Shown: positions 10,119 through 20,784 of the stretch, in pieces
How the letters are laid out: every line of letters begins with the position of its first letter
How positions within the stretch are numbered: position 1 is the stretch's first letter
Source: Tethya wilhelma
Lineage: Eukaryota; Porifera; Demospongiae; Tethyida; Tethyidae
Direction of reading: 5' to 3'
Assembly (NCBI GenBank): GCA_964030475.1
Contig: CAXIPT010000002.1
Span: 15,826,162 to 15,890,161 of the forward strand
Length of the DNA: 64,000 bases
The notes under the pieces: generated by a model
The model's input: only the letters and a program-made list of their open reading frames with translations
What the model was told of the DNA's origin: nothing
Database searches by the model: none
Position numbers and translations under genes: made by a program

Positions 10119-10895
10119 TTATTTAGTGCACACCACACAGGTAAGTTCCTTGGTAGGGTCATATGGAGGACACAACATTCCATTGCAGTTGGCTTCAACA
10201 TGATAGAAAAGAGCACCATTGGTGCCAGCATGGCTCCCTGGGATGGACTCTTGGTCTTTGTCAACACATTCAAAGGTGCTTCGACGATGACTATATCCTT
10301 CTGCCATGAGGTAGCCATAGTACTCCCTGGTCCAGGATGGAGGACAGGTGGTCTTAGCTGGGATCATCAGGACAGCCTCTCGGGTCGACACAAGGCACAC
10401 CACACATGGGACATTGTGGTTGTGACTGCCTTCTATTGGTACCTCATATTCTGTACCATACACATAGCTGTGACCTTGAACTCCACTGACATCTCTTAGT
10501 GTGTACTCAGGGTCGTCAGGCATACAGAGATAGTTTCCTCCACCTCCTTGCTGAGTGAAATGGCTAGCTCCAGCTCTTCCAGAATAGACTGCTTCAGTTC
10601 CTGTTATTCGAGGGCAGGCAGTCTTCCCCCATCTGGTGTAAGTGACCCCTCCACTCCTGGGCCCAGGGGGTCCTGGTGGTCCTGTTAGTCCATCTGGTCC
10701 CGGTGGTCCCTGTGGTCCAGGGGCTCCATCTCTTCCATCACGACCATCTCTTCCTCTCAGGATCTCGAGGTAGGGAGCATTGTTGACACCGGTCAGAGAC
10801 AGATTCACATCTTCACTCTTAGTGGTGTTGACTGGAGTCCCTTCCATCAGTCCAATGCAACAGAGAATCAAGATTACTTCTTTGAGTATTTCCAT
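10119..10895 (-). CDS. Short-chain (C4-type) collagen-like secreted protein
   Basis: The predicted product is 258 residues. I chose ATG 10895 because it starts a signal peptide (MEILKEVILILCCIGLMEG) and lies about 80 bp below a TATA box; an upstream in-frame ATG at 11024 would precede the TATA box. Order: signal peptide; short linker; about 11 Gly-X-Y triplets (GRDGRDGRDG, GPPGPDGLTGPPGPPG) near residues 47-80; then a cysteine-rich C-terminal domain (CMPDDPEY, CVVCLVS, CPPSWTREYYGYLMAEGY, CNGMLCPPYDP, CVVCTK). This layout matches sponge short-chain collagens related to type IV/spongin collagens, which are extracellular matrix proteins. It is intronless, antisense, and nested in the 1.8-kb RRP5 intron between exons E and F. 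Confidence 0.85.
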   Translation of the reverse strand: MEILKEVILILCCIGLMEGTPVNTTKSEDVNLSLTGVNNAPYLEILRGRDGRDGRDGAPGPQGPPGPDGLTGPPGPPGPRSGGVTYTRWGKTACPRITGTEAVYSGRAGASHFTQQGGGGNYLCMPDDPEYTLRDVSGVQGHSYVYGTEYEVPIEGSHNHNVPCVVCLVSTREAVLMIPAKTTCPPSWTREYYGYLMAEGYSHRRSTFECVDKDQESIPGSHAGTNGALFYHVEANCNGMLCPPYDPTKELTCVVCTK

Positions 10896-10972
10896 TGTCG
10901 CTGCAGTGTATTCTTTGTTAGTTCTGTTAAGACTTCTGTTGTAACTCCTGCAAATACCTCTCACTGTTGTCT

Positions 10973-10982
10973 CCTTATATAG
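10973..10982 (-). promoter_or_regulatory. TATA box of the collagen-like gene
   Basis: On the - strand this reads ctatataagg, close to the consensus, and lies about 80 bp before the chosen ATG. That would give a 5' UTR of about 50 nt. It also supports ATG 10895 over ATG 11024. Confidence 0.6.
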
Positions 10983-11024
10983 CCCCAAATGTTTGTCATT
11001 GTTTATGTGTCTCATGTGTATCAC

Positions 11025-11641
11025 AAGTATCGCCCCCTGTGGTAGTATAATTCCCTGTTCTCTCTATGTGTCAATGTCCTGGTGGCCCATCCATCTTCCT
11101 TGAAAACAAGAAACATGTTTTTGACAAACAGTTTATAGGACACAGAGATAAACACATGTTGTTTAGGTATCTTCTGGATATGGAGAAGTACATGTGGTTT
11201 ATTATCTCTCTCTCTCGCACTCTTCTAAGTCTTTGATCTTAGTTGTGTGTGATGTTTAATGTTCCATTAAACCAGGTTAATGACGTAGTAGGTTGAAGGT
11301 GCACTTCAATCTGTAGTACTGACGTCACACTTTAGTTTACTCATTAACCCTTGGCTCTCATGTGTGTCAGGGTAGTCATTAGACTCATCCCACCAAGCTA
11401 AGTTACTCAAGGCTACCTAAATGCTCTGTTGCTTATGAGTTTGTAAACTAGTACATAGTTTTAGGCCACCACAGTCAGATGTTCATGTTAGACAAAATAG
11501 AATTGATGTATAATTACATCTATGAATTGTCGAAATGACAAAAATTATACATGTGAAACTTCAACATGTGGAACTGAGATACAGGATTCCACTCTTATCA
11601 TGACATTAGCAAATTGCTATGTTGCTCTTTCTCTCATACAG
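11025..11641. other. Intronic DNA upstream of the collagen gene
   Basis: The rest of RRP5 intron E-F. A CT run lies at about 11206-11216. No further gene is seen. Regulatory sequence for the collagen gene would be expected here, but I cannot point to specific sites. Confidence 0.35.
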
Positions 11642-12585
11642 TGTCCAGAGCATAAAGCCTTCCTGTTTGGTTGTCAAGTATCACCTGTGGTCTGGGAGGA
11701 TACACTACACCATGATCAGAGACTTTGACTATGATGTCATTATTACATCATCAATATCAAAGAGTGAGAGGAGAAAGCTCCTAGCCACTAAAGATATAAA
11801 CGTAGGGGACAAGTTGCGGGCTAAAGTCATCAAGATCAAACAGAGACAAGTCTTAGGGTAAATAGACCTGTTCAGAATTACATGTATGCTATACATGTTC
11901 TTATGGTGACTCCTCCACTCTACAGTCAGGCCAGTAAGAAGGGAGCAGCTATAGATGTCCTGGAGCTGACCACCAAGCCAAGGTGAGATTGTTTCTCAGG
12001 CTACTTCCCCTTCTATTATTGTTTGTGCATAAATTGAAAGAAGGGGGTGGGGCTAGGAATAGTTTAGCTCTCTCATTTTGTCTTGATACAAATTCCACTA
12101 CTCTATAGTGCTGTGGACTCTGATGTTGACCTTGATGACCTAATGAAAAGGTCATACACTGATGGAGATGTTGTGACTGGAGTGATTGAAACAGTAAGGG
12201 AATGACTTCTGCTGTGTATGAATTTAGAATGCATCTAGACTAAAGTCTATTCACGTTTTCTTGAGCCCCAGCAGTAGAATTACTTTGAGGCGGTCACAAT
12301 GCTCAATGTATGGCAGATTTTGACTGGTAAAGGGAGGCTAAATACTGCCAGAATCTATGTGAAATTTCCTATTTAATGGTATTGAAATCGATTGATAGAC
12401 AGCCAAGTTATAGCGAGAAAGAGAATGCTCAAGTAAACTTGAATAGACTTTAATCAGTATTGGTTGAGTATTATGACCTCCTATTCAATGTCATACAGGT
12501 CAATAGCCGAGGTCTTACCATCCAGCTCAACCCTCGAGCACATGGCTTTGTCCCTGTCCCTCTTGTCTCCAAGGATGAGAAGGTA

Positions 12586-12628
<43 letters not shown>

Positions 12629-14638
12629 GATAAACTTCATTGATTTAATACACATGTTACAAAAATCAACATGTATGAACAATGAGGGGTGAAGGTATCC
12701 AAGGTCACATTGTCATAATGTTCTACAAAAACATTGCACAATCACTTGGCTTCAGCCGCAATACATAACACAAAACAAATGTAAATAATATATATATAAT
12801 GATGATACCAAGAGAGAAGTAGAAATAAATGGACTAAAGATAAATAGACCTATTTCTACTTTTTTTATTTTATACTCTCTCTCTCTCTCCTTGTGTGGTC
12901 ACAGCCTCCTAATGGCTTCTCTTGTGGTGTGCTCTATACAGGTACTACAGAATCTGAAGAAGTACTTTGTACAAGGACAGATGGTGCAGTGCACTGTGGT
13001 TGGCCATAAGAAGGACTCCAAGACAATCATACACCGCTTGTCTATGATAGGTATGGTGGAATGTGGGGTCCCAAGTTTATACGTACATGAAATTTAAATG
13101 GTCTAATCTTTACCAACAATCTTGTACATGTGTCTACTTTTTATATGGTGCTTTACATGCCTCACAATCGTACATCTGTAATATTGCGTTGCACTACCAT
13201 ACCAGCTTATTGAAGTCCTAGTAGGTAATCATTTGTCCCAATATCCTGATAACAGTAGCTTACATTCTTTTCTATCAATTGTGCATGAAACAGCTTGATT
13301 TGTGTTACCGTTTAAACATAATGATACAGCCTATGTATTTGTGTATGTATGTGTACCCACTACATCCTCTCCACAGGCTCTGTTGAGTCTCCATCACCAG
13401 GGGATGTTGTTCTAGCCCACCTCAAGCAAGTGGTGCCTCACCAGGCCCTGCTAGTGTCCACTGCCCATGGCCCTGGGAGGGTGGACATCACAGACATCAC
13501 TGACCACTATGTTGAGGAACCCCTGGAGGCCTTCAAGGGAGACAGCTGTATATTGAGGTGTGTTCATAGAAGGCTGATAGATGAGTTTAGCAATAGGAAG
13601 GAATGCTTGATAGCAATACACTGAGAATATTTTCTGCTAGTCCTGGTGTAGGGGCTTGCTAGGCCAGACTAATATTATTTTCTGCACAGAGAATACTAGT
13701 TGCATGTATATACCTAGTTTTTGGTAAGAGAGTAGAATCCACGCTGCAATTGACAGTAATCAAGCACACTCCCCTCTTAGCTCTCTTTGTTTGTATCTTT
13801 GGAGACTAAACTCCATCCATGAAGCTACAGTAACTTGTGTGTCAAATATTTCCTCCCAGGTGCTGTGTCCTTGAGGAAGAGGATGGGAGGTTGGATCTGT
13901 CACTACGATCGTCACGAACAGGAGAAGATGATGAGGAGGCGGAGCTAACTGATGAAGAGGGTGTGGCCAGCAGAGCATGTGATCCTGAGATCCAGTCCGT
14001 GGAGGACCTGGAGAAGGGCCAAATAGTGAGAGGATACGTGAAGGCCGTGACTGACGTTGGAGTGTTTGTCAGGTACTGTGCTGTGGCTTTACTGTAAGAT
14101 CAGTTCATTGTAAGTAACTTCACTCTTGATGTGATCACAGGCTTGGTAGGAATGTTGATGGGAGGGTGAAGATCACTCACCTTTGTGACGGCTTTGTCAA
14201 GAATTTCAAGAAACTCTATTCTGTTGGAAAACTAGTCACTGCAAAAGTTCTCGAGTGAGTCAACCTGAGCCCACTTTAATATGTATGGATGACAGACAGT
14301 GTGTGTTTGACTGTCTTTGAGAATAGTTGTTGAGATACTGTAACAGTAAAATTATGGTCAAAGATCTGAACATTAGTGTGTGCCTGTGTGAATCATCTGG
14401 CATTGACATGTCTCTAGTACCAGTGCTGTGTTCCCTATAATGTCCCTCTCTCTTGCTCTAGTGTTCATCCTGTCAATGGTCGTGTTGATCTCTCTCTGCG
14501 TCTCTCCCATGTGGACCCAGAGGCCGCCAAAAAACTGAGGAAGAAGATGGAAAGAAAGAAGAAGAAGATGGCCAAGGGAGAAGAGGCTGTGGGGAGCAGT
14601 GATGGAGAGAGTGAGGAGGAGGACAGCTCTGACTCAAG
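11642..14638 (+). CDS. PDCD11 (RRP5): RRP5/PDCD11 copy 1, exons F-N (S1 repeats and acidic linker)
   Basis: Exons are 11642..11857, 11926..11982, 12109..12193, 12499..12582, 12942..13050, 13377..13557, 13860..14072, 14141..14254 and 14462..14638, with agreeing splice phases throughout. They encode successive S1 repeats. Examples: GDKLRAKVIKIKQRQVLG; DGDVVTGVIETVNSRGLTIQL with HGFVPVPLVS; YFVQGQMVQCTVVGHKKDSK; PGDVVLAHLKQVV; LEEEDGRLDLSLRSSRTG and DPEIQSVEDLEKGQIVRGYV, a very characteristic RRP5 match; and NVDGRVKITHLCDGF. Exon N begins a Lys/Glu-rich linker (KKLRKKMERKKKKMAKG, SEEEDSSDS). Nothing is disrupted. Confidence 0.9.
12591..12625. repeat. (CT)n microsatellite just after an RRP5 donor site
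   Basis: A pure CT run starts 8 nt after the exon I donor (gtagcc at 12583). It lies at the 5' side of the intron, so it does not serve as the polypyrimidine tract. Confidence 0.95.
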
Positions 14639-14687
14639 GTAAGGACAATAATTGTGATTATCATTCACAAATTCTGTTTTAATCTTT

Positions 14688-14689
<2 letters not shown>

Positions 14690-14745
<56 letters not shown>

Positions 14746-14746
14746 N

Positions 14747-14814
<68 letters not shown>
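14690..14814. repeat. (GT)n microsatellite with an unresolved base, next to an RRP5 acceptor
   Basis: About 125 bp of GT repeat with an N at 14746. It ends about 10 nt before the exon O acceptor (gtgtgcag, last base 14824). The intron therefore has UG repeats where a polypyrimidine tract is normally found. The Cys-Val and Thr-His translations of this run are not genes. Confidence 0.97.
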
Positions 14815-14815
<1 letters not shown>

Positions 14816-14824
14816 GGTGTGCAG

Positions 14825-16607
14825 TGATGGTGAAGTGCCACCAGGGGCTGTCAGTGATAGCAGCAGTGATGATGAGGTGACCGCTGTTGTCTCCAGTGAA
14901 GATGAAGCCGTTGACACTCCCTCAAAAACAAGGAGAAAGAGAAAGAGGACATCCTCTAGACCAACTCTTGAGGTGTCAGCGGGGTTTGTGTGGGGTGAGC
15001 CGGGGGAGAGGAAGGACGAGGCCCCTGGAGGGGATGACAGCGAGGGGAGCACTACTGAGAGTGACAGTGAACAGGAGGAGGTATGGTTTGATGAGGAAGC
15101 AGTGATAAAACACCTTAGATGGGAAATATTTGCCAGACGAGTTTAATTTAGTTTCGGAATAATTCAGTAAAAATAGTGCCTTATGAAAGAACATTAATTT
15201 TGCTGGATTTAAACTCTAACACTGAAAGTTTGTAATTATTGTTCATTTTTTGCAGTAGTATTTAGTACAACTCACTGTTACTCTGTATCCCTCCAGGTTC
15301 TTCCTTCCAAGAAATCTCGCAGACAAAAGAAAGCTGCTAAACGTGTTGAAGAGGAGGAGCTCTATCAAAAGGAGCACTCTTTGTTGGAAGTGGACAAGCC
15401 TCCAGAATCAGCTGATGACTTTGACAGGCTACTGGTGGCCAACCCTAACAGCTCAGCACTCTGGGTGCAATATATGGCATTCTACTTGCACTCTGCTGAA
15501 GTAGACAAGGCTAGAAGCATCGCTGAGAGAGCACTCAGTACTATATCATTCAGGTAAGTGCTATCACAAGTACTAGTCCTTCATAAGCATGAGGTATTCA
15601 GTAATGGTGAATGTCCATATCCTTGTGCTGTTTTCAGGGAAGAAAAGGAGAAGCTTAATGTTTGGGTTGGCTGGATGAACCTGGAGAACCTCTATGGTAG
15701 TCAGGAGTCACTGGTGAAAGTGTTTGATTTGGCTCTGCAGCAGAATGAGCCTCTGGAGGTGTTTACACGACTTGTGGCCATTTATGAACAATCTGACAAA
15801 CTAGATGTGAGTCTAATGGCAGTAGTATTGAAGAATACATGTGAGAGAGAGTTGTTATGATTTTCTTTTCTATTATCTCTATAGCTGGCAGACAAGCTCT
15901 ACCAGTCTATGGTGAAGAAGTTCAGCAATGTTGCTCGTGTTTGGTCACAGTATGAAGAGTTCTTGATGAAGAGAGGGAGGCTGGAGAGTGCAAGAAACTT
16001 GTTACAGAGAAGTTTGAAGAGTCTGGTCTCAAAAAAAGACCGTAAGTCTTTATCCTGGGATCTACACAATAGAATTAAGTGTCTGATGTGTCCTGCTATA
16101 GAAATAGTACGACAGCTATATAATTATTGTTATTGAATATCTCTGGCTGCAGATGTGGACATCATCAGCAAGTTTGCTCAGCTGGAGTTCAAGCACGGTG
16201 AACCAGAGAGAGGCAGGACAATATTTGAGAGCCTGGTCAGTAGCTATCCTCGCAGAGTGGACCTCTGGTCCGTCTATATTGATATGACACTTAAACTTGG
16301 TGACTATCAAAAAGTCAGGTAGGTACCCATAGATGCATCCATCCATCATGCTTTTCAGCACTAACGTATGAGTTATTGCTGTGCTATTGTGCATGTGGTG
16401 AAGTGTGATACCCTCTTGTTCTATGATATATGCAGGGACATTTATGAACGTGTTATCCATGCGAAACTCTCATCTAAGAAAATGAAATTTGTTTTCAAAC
16501 GTTTTTTGGAGTTTGAGCAGAAGCATGGAAGTAATACCACTGTAGAGTCTGTCAAAGACAAGGCAAAGGCATTTGTTGAGGCCAAGAGAGAAGAAACCAC
16601 ATTGTAG
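14825..16607 (+). CDS. PDCD11 (RRP5): RRP5/PDCD11 copy 1, exons O-T (HAT repeats and stop)
   Basis: Exons are 14825..15080, 15297..15553, 15638..15806, 15885..16041, 16153..16318 and 16436..16607, ending in TAG. Exon O is an acidic linker followed by the motif [14 protein letters not shown] (LQLSSGFAWN in vertebrates). Exons P-T form the C-terminal half-a-TPR (HAT) array: [92 protein letters not shown] and [18 protein letters not shown]. These are strongly conserved RRP5 signatures. The HAT part supports small-subunit processing in yeast. A frame-broken copy of the last two exons lies at 48903-49301. Confidence 0.92.
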
Positions 16608-17057
16608 TGGAGAGATTTATCAGACAATGGCATGACTGTCACTATATGATGTTGGTTTGCATGATCTGAAATGAATTATTTTTTTCTTCTTGATTGTACA
16701 TAGCTTATGATATGTTGTTATACCCTGGCATCAATCCCTTTGTGTGTGCTGTGTCAGTATAGTTATGTCAATGGGATCTTGTACTGTAGATCAGGTAGTT
16801 CAAAATATGACATTGGATTCACGAAAATTAAAATCTGCGAAAAATTCAAACATGATCATTTGAATGTGACAACCCATTCAAAAATTCACACAATACCATA
16901 ACTATACATGAAAATTGAATGAATTTATGAAATTTTTTTATACAAGTATTTTTAACACAAAATTTCCCGATTTATGGTGTGACTTGGTGTGTGTCAACTA
17001 ACATGATAACAATTTTATAGGAATGTGTATTAATTAGTTTTGTTCTCTTCTCCTCAG
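16608..17057 (+). other. 3' flank of RRP5 copy 1 and duplication junction
   Basis: The first about 150 bp match the flank after the decayed last exon of copy 2 (ataccctggcat at 16721 and 49467), so they are 3' UTR or flank. From about 16770 the similarity ends. By 17058 the sequence is an early RRP5 intron/exon, so the tandem duplication junction lies between. No gene is seen. Confidence 0.55.
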
Positions 17058-18480
17058 GTTGCTCCTAACGGTCTCTCCATGACCTTCAATGGTGTAGTCA
17101 GCACTCGTCATCTACCTGCTCAGAGGGAGTTCTCCACTGATGGCTATCATGTGAAAAAGAAGTACAAAGCCCGCTTGCTGTGGATGGATATACCAGGGTC
17201 CAGGGAAGACATTTGGAATGTCTCTACAGAAGCAACTGACAAATTTGAAGGTTAGTTTGGTGTTGTTGTAAAGATAGCTTTGCCCAAAAAAAAAAAAAAA
17301 AAAAAGTAAGTGTGTTTCCCACTCCGGGAATCGAACCCGGGCCGCCTGGGTGAAAGCCAGGAATCCTAACCACTAGACCAAATGGGAAGCTATGTGCTTG
17401 TACTAATTGAGTTAGTTTTTCACAATGCTGTGTCACACCTTGTATTTTGCAGCCGCAAGAGTCATTCATGTTGATCACTCTTCAGCCTGGTACTTGGAAC
17501 TGAGTAATGACATTATTGGGTATGCCCCTGCTTGGATGATTGATGATGACAAAGACCCATCGTCTTCCAAACAGAAGGAGTACCACAAGGGATCCTCTCA
17601 TGCCTGCAGGGTCATCCAATTCAACAAGATTGACGGACTGGTCATTGTTAGCCTGCAAGCATCGATTCTTGAAAGCCTTACTTGAAGTACTCTGACGTGC
17701 GTGTTGGGGAGGTTGTGTCTGGTACTGTGGACAGAGTTGGAGATTTTGGCCTCACAGAGACGTCTCTTGCTCTCCTGCAAGAAGAGCTTTGTGCGATCAT
17801 CACTAGAACCACTGACGGATTACTCTCAAGCCATCCCAGGCTCTATCTACCAGGGAGTAATATCGTCTATTCATCACTATGGGTGCATTGTTCGATTCTA
17901 CTCCAACGTGAGGGGCCTTGTTGTCAAGTCTGAGCTGAGCTCAACACAGATTGTCACAGACCCCACTCTTCACTTCTGGGCTGGCCAACCAGTAGAGTGT
18001 AGGGTACTCCAGTGTGAGCCAGAGGCAGAGAAACTCCTCCTATCTCTAAAGTTTAATGCTGCTATCCCAGTGGAAGTTGGTGAGAGAGACACTCTTAGAC
18101 CTGGCCAAATCATTAGTGCTAAGGTGACAGGTATTGAATAAACTTGAGATACTCAGAAACTGGAGAACTGGTGTTTTTACCAGCACTTCACCTCTCTGAT
18201 ACTGCTAGTTTCTGTCAGCCTCTTCTTTTCATACAAAAACAAAACCTTAAAGAGTTTTGGAACAAGGTGTGTGTGTGTGTGTGTGTGTGAGTGTGTGAGA
18301 AACTAAATTTTCAAGTCAGCTTACTTATTCTTACAGGTGAGCCATATGTTCTTGATATTATATGGTCTACTGGTAGTCAGTGATAAGATGGACTACAAGA
18401 AAACCTTGGTAACTCTGAAGAGGACACTGGTCCAGTTCTCAACAGAGGTTGGCTTCATTGAGCTCTTTCCTGATTTCAAG
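17058..18480 (+). pseudogene. RRP5 copy 2, early S1 exons (decayed)
   Basis: Exon 17058..17250 (VAPNGLSMTFNGVV, HLPAQREFSTDGYH) and the exon from 17453 (WYLELSNDIIGYAPAWM, HACRVIQFNKIDGLVIVSLQ) match early RRP5 S1 repeats that precede exon A in the gene. A frameshift near 17680 gives LESLT-stop instead of YLKYSDVRVG. A second break with missing S1 sequence follows near 17745-17800, before HHYGCIVRFYSNVRGLVVKS. A third near 18140 ends the frame at TGIE-stop, although the sequence beyond still encodes LRYSETGELVFLPALHLSD. A last exon piece ends DFK at about 18480. The initiating exons are absent, so this copy cannot encode RRP5. Confidence 0.85.
17316..17388 (-). tRNA. tRNA-Glu (UUC)
   Basis: 73 nt on the - strand: acceptor TTCCCAT pairs with GTGGGAA, D arm TGGTCTAGTGGTTAGGA, anticodon stem CCTGG/CCAGG around the loop CTTTCAC (anticodon TTC), and T arm CCGGGTTCGATTCCCGG. 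A and B box promoters are intact. A run of 20 A on the + strand (17286-17305) gives a strong Pol III T-stretch terminator just downstream. It sits inside the first intron of the decayed RRP5 copy 2, antisense to it. No CCA is encoded, as expected in eukaryotes. Confidence 0.93.
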
Positions 18481-18570
18481 GTACCAACCCTCACATGCAA
18501 GACTTAGTGCTCCTTTTTACACTGTACTGTCAGTGGTGGTGGTTGTAGAAAGATATACATGTATTTGTGT

Positions 18571-19831
18571 TTGTTTTTTTTTTGTTTTTTTTTGTTTTTT
18601 TTTATTTATAATAATTTAACATAATACAAGGATTACACACCCAATAGCTTTGGCTAATACAGGTGTGTGACCCTACATATAATTGTATATCCTACTCTAC
18701 AGTGTTACAAGACAAAGATAAAATACGTAATAATGATAATAATTACTACTAGTACACATGTTGTTGTAGTTGCTCCTTAAATTTATAAATGTCAGCAGTA
18801 GAAATAACATTAGATGATAAACTGTTCCATAGCCTAGGTACATCACAGAAGAATGAGAAGTAGAATGCATTTGTTTTAGCAAGAGGGACTTTCAGTGTTA
18901 GATTGTGGGAGCGAGAGTTATGTTCAAAGTGCCTTAGTTGAATAGGTGATGTCGAGGGCATTAGGTAATTTCCTTTCAATAGGTTGAACAGGTACACTAA
19001 TCTTAAGTAGGTCCGCCTCTTTTCTAGAGATGGGAGGTTGAAAGTGGTTAGTAAGATATTATATGAAGTGTTCCAATGCCTACTACAGACTTTGAGGGCG
19101 AATTTCTGAACTGACTCCATCATAGCAATGAGTGACTTGTGGTGTGGTGACCACACTGCAACTGCATATTCCAGATCAGGTCTGATACATGCAAGATAAA
19201 TTTGAAGCATAGTGGATTGGTTTGCATATTGATAGCAGTTTCTGTAAAGTATACCAACCTTCTGTCTGGCCTTATGACAAACCTCCAGAACATGCTTCTT
19301 CCATGATAAGTCAGATGTTATCCAAACACCAAGATATTTATAACTTTGGACCATCTCCAGATTGACACCTTTGATTGATAATTGGATGGTGTTATTCCAT
19401 TGTGATGCTGCATGTTGTTTTCTTGATATGATGAGATATTTACATTTGCTTGCATTAAACTCTAAAAAGTTGGTGTCGGACCATGAGGAGAGACTATCAA
19501 TTTCAGTTTGTACTATTATCAAGTCGCTAGGGGTATGCAATGGTCTGGAGAGCATGACGTCATCTGCATACATAGACATAGTTCCATTATCTGACTCACT
19601 TGTAGAGCGGCTATTTTCAATGTCATTGATATAGATGTTAAAGAGTATAGGACCCAAGACTGATCCCTGGGGGACTCCAGACATAACTGCTTGACGGTCA
19701 GATGAGGCACCTTCTATGCTTACATATTGGGATCGGTTATAAAGATAGTGGGATAGCCATCTCAAAATATTGTTGTTGTGTTGTTGGCTTGGATGAGTTG
19801 TGGTGGGTTTTAAGTTAGTTTTTTTATGCAT
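18571..19831 (-). mobile_element. 5'-truncated LINE (CR1/Jockey-like) with uninterrupted RT C-terminus
   Basis: A 360-codon - strand ORF (18749-19831) carries reverse transcriptase motifs: GVPQGSVLGPILFNIYIND, the catalytic YADDVMLS, then FNASKCKYLIISRKQ and the common C-terminal LWNSLSSNVISTAD. The 3' end runs into A-rich sequence on its own strand (the T-rich 18571-18604 of the + strand), the usual LINE tail. The 5' end is truncated. It inserted in an intron of RRP5 copy 2. The RT fragment has no stop, so the insertion is fairly young. Confidence 0.85.
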
Positions 19832-19897
19832 TGTACAATCTATTTTGTGTAATTAACTGTATTTTCTCCACCATAACATTATTATATGGAACTGTAG

Positions 19898-20051
19898 GTG
19901 GGCGCCATTCAGCCTGGCTATGTCAAGAAAGTAATGCCGTATGGATGTTTTGTGGAGTTTCCATTCAGCCTCTCTGGGTTAGCCCCTAACTGATCAGTTC
20001 ATCTCATCCTTTTCAAGTGTCTATCAAGAGATGCAATCTGTTTGGACCAAG
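19898..20051 (+). pseudogene. RRP5 copy 2, exon A with 11-bp deletion
   Basis: Nearly identical to 125-289, including both splice sites, but 11 bp are missing after GLAP (agcccctaac then tgatcag), which shifts the frame. The sequence around it also matches the copy 1 intron. Confidence 0.92.
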
Positions 20052-20784
20052 GTAAGATTTTGTTTGGAAAGGTTTGGAATAGAACAACTGTCTATAGTGA
20101 TCTATTTGGGAGTTTCTTCTAATCATTGTTTATACCCCTTTCCTTGTAAACTATTTTGTTATGTGTATTATCTGATTTATTGGGAGAAGTTGAGCTGTAC
20201 AGTCCATCCTCAATATTCAGCATCCTGAATATTAGTGGCAGCATGTATCTTAGTGTTCAGATAGGTCAATATGCCCAATGTTTGTATGCGCATGCGCATA
20301 TATATGTACACTAACCCATTGGTTCACGATTTTGTATCTAGATCCTACATTTTGTTTGTATCCATGCAAGCAATTCCCAGGTAGAACTTTCTTGCAAATG
20401 ACATGTAAGATCTTACTTCTATAAAAATAGATCAAAATGGCAAGATCTTGCCTGATTCTTGTATGAAATCAGTTAATGCAACTACAGTACCAAATCATGT
20501 GCAGCAGTTTCTCATAATAATTGTTAAGATGCTGATTAGGATATACGTCAGCAATTGTTGCCAGTTACACTAATGTGTATGCAATTTTATGTTGTGTCTT
20601 AGACCCATTGTATTAGTGAAACTTATGTTTGCAGACTATGTTTTGAATGAGACATATATTTTTTGTGAAATAAAAGGTTCTCTTATCAATATGAAATAAG
20701 ATATAGTTTTAGTAAGCATCGAATCAGATTCCGAAGGCAGTTTATGCCTTGTATATATATATACCTATCCATAGACTTGGAGTC
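20052..20784 (+). other. 5' flank of membrane protein pseudogene 2
   Basis: This matches 290-480 and 1113-1522 without the MITE at 481-1112, so it is the empty site. A short unrelated insert lies at about 20380-20480. No gene is seen. Confidence 0.6.

Noticed and set aside
10086..10499. + strand ORF of 137 codons
   Set aside because: Shadow of the antisense collagen gene. It has no recognisable domain and no splice logic with RRP5.
14465..15194. Several ORFs on both strands around the long GT run
   Set aside because: Microsatellite translation and shadows of RRP5 exons N and O. The correct frame is fixed by splice sites and the LEVSAGFVW motif.
18749..19831. Domesticated reverse transcriptase gene
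   Set aside because: It is 5'-truncated, has a LINE-type A-rich tail and no independent start or promoter. An ordinary young LINE explains it.
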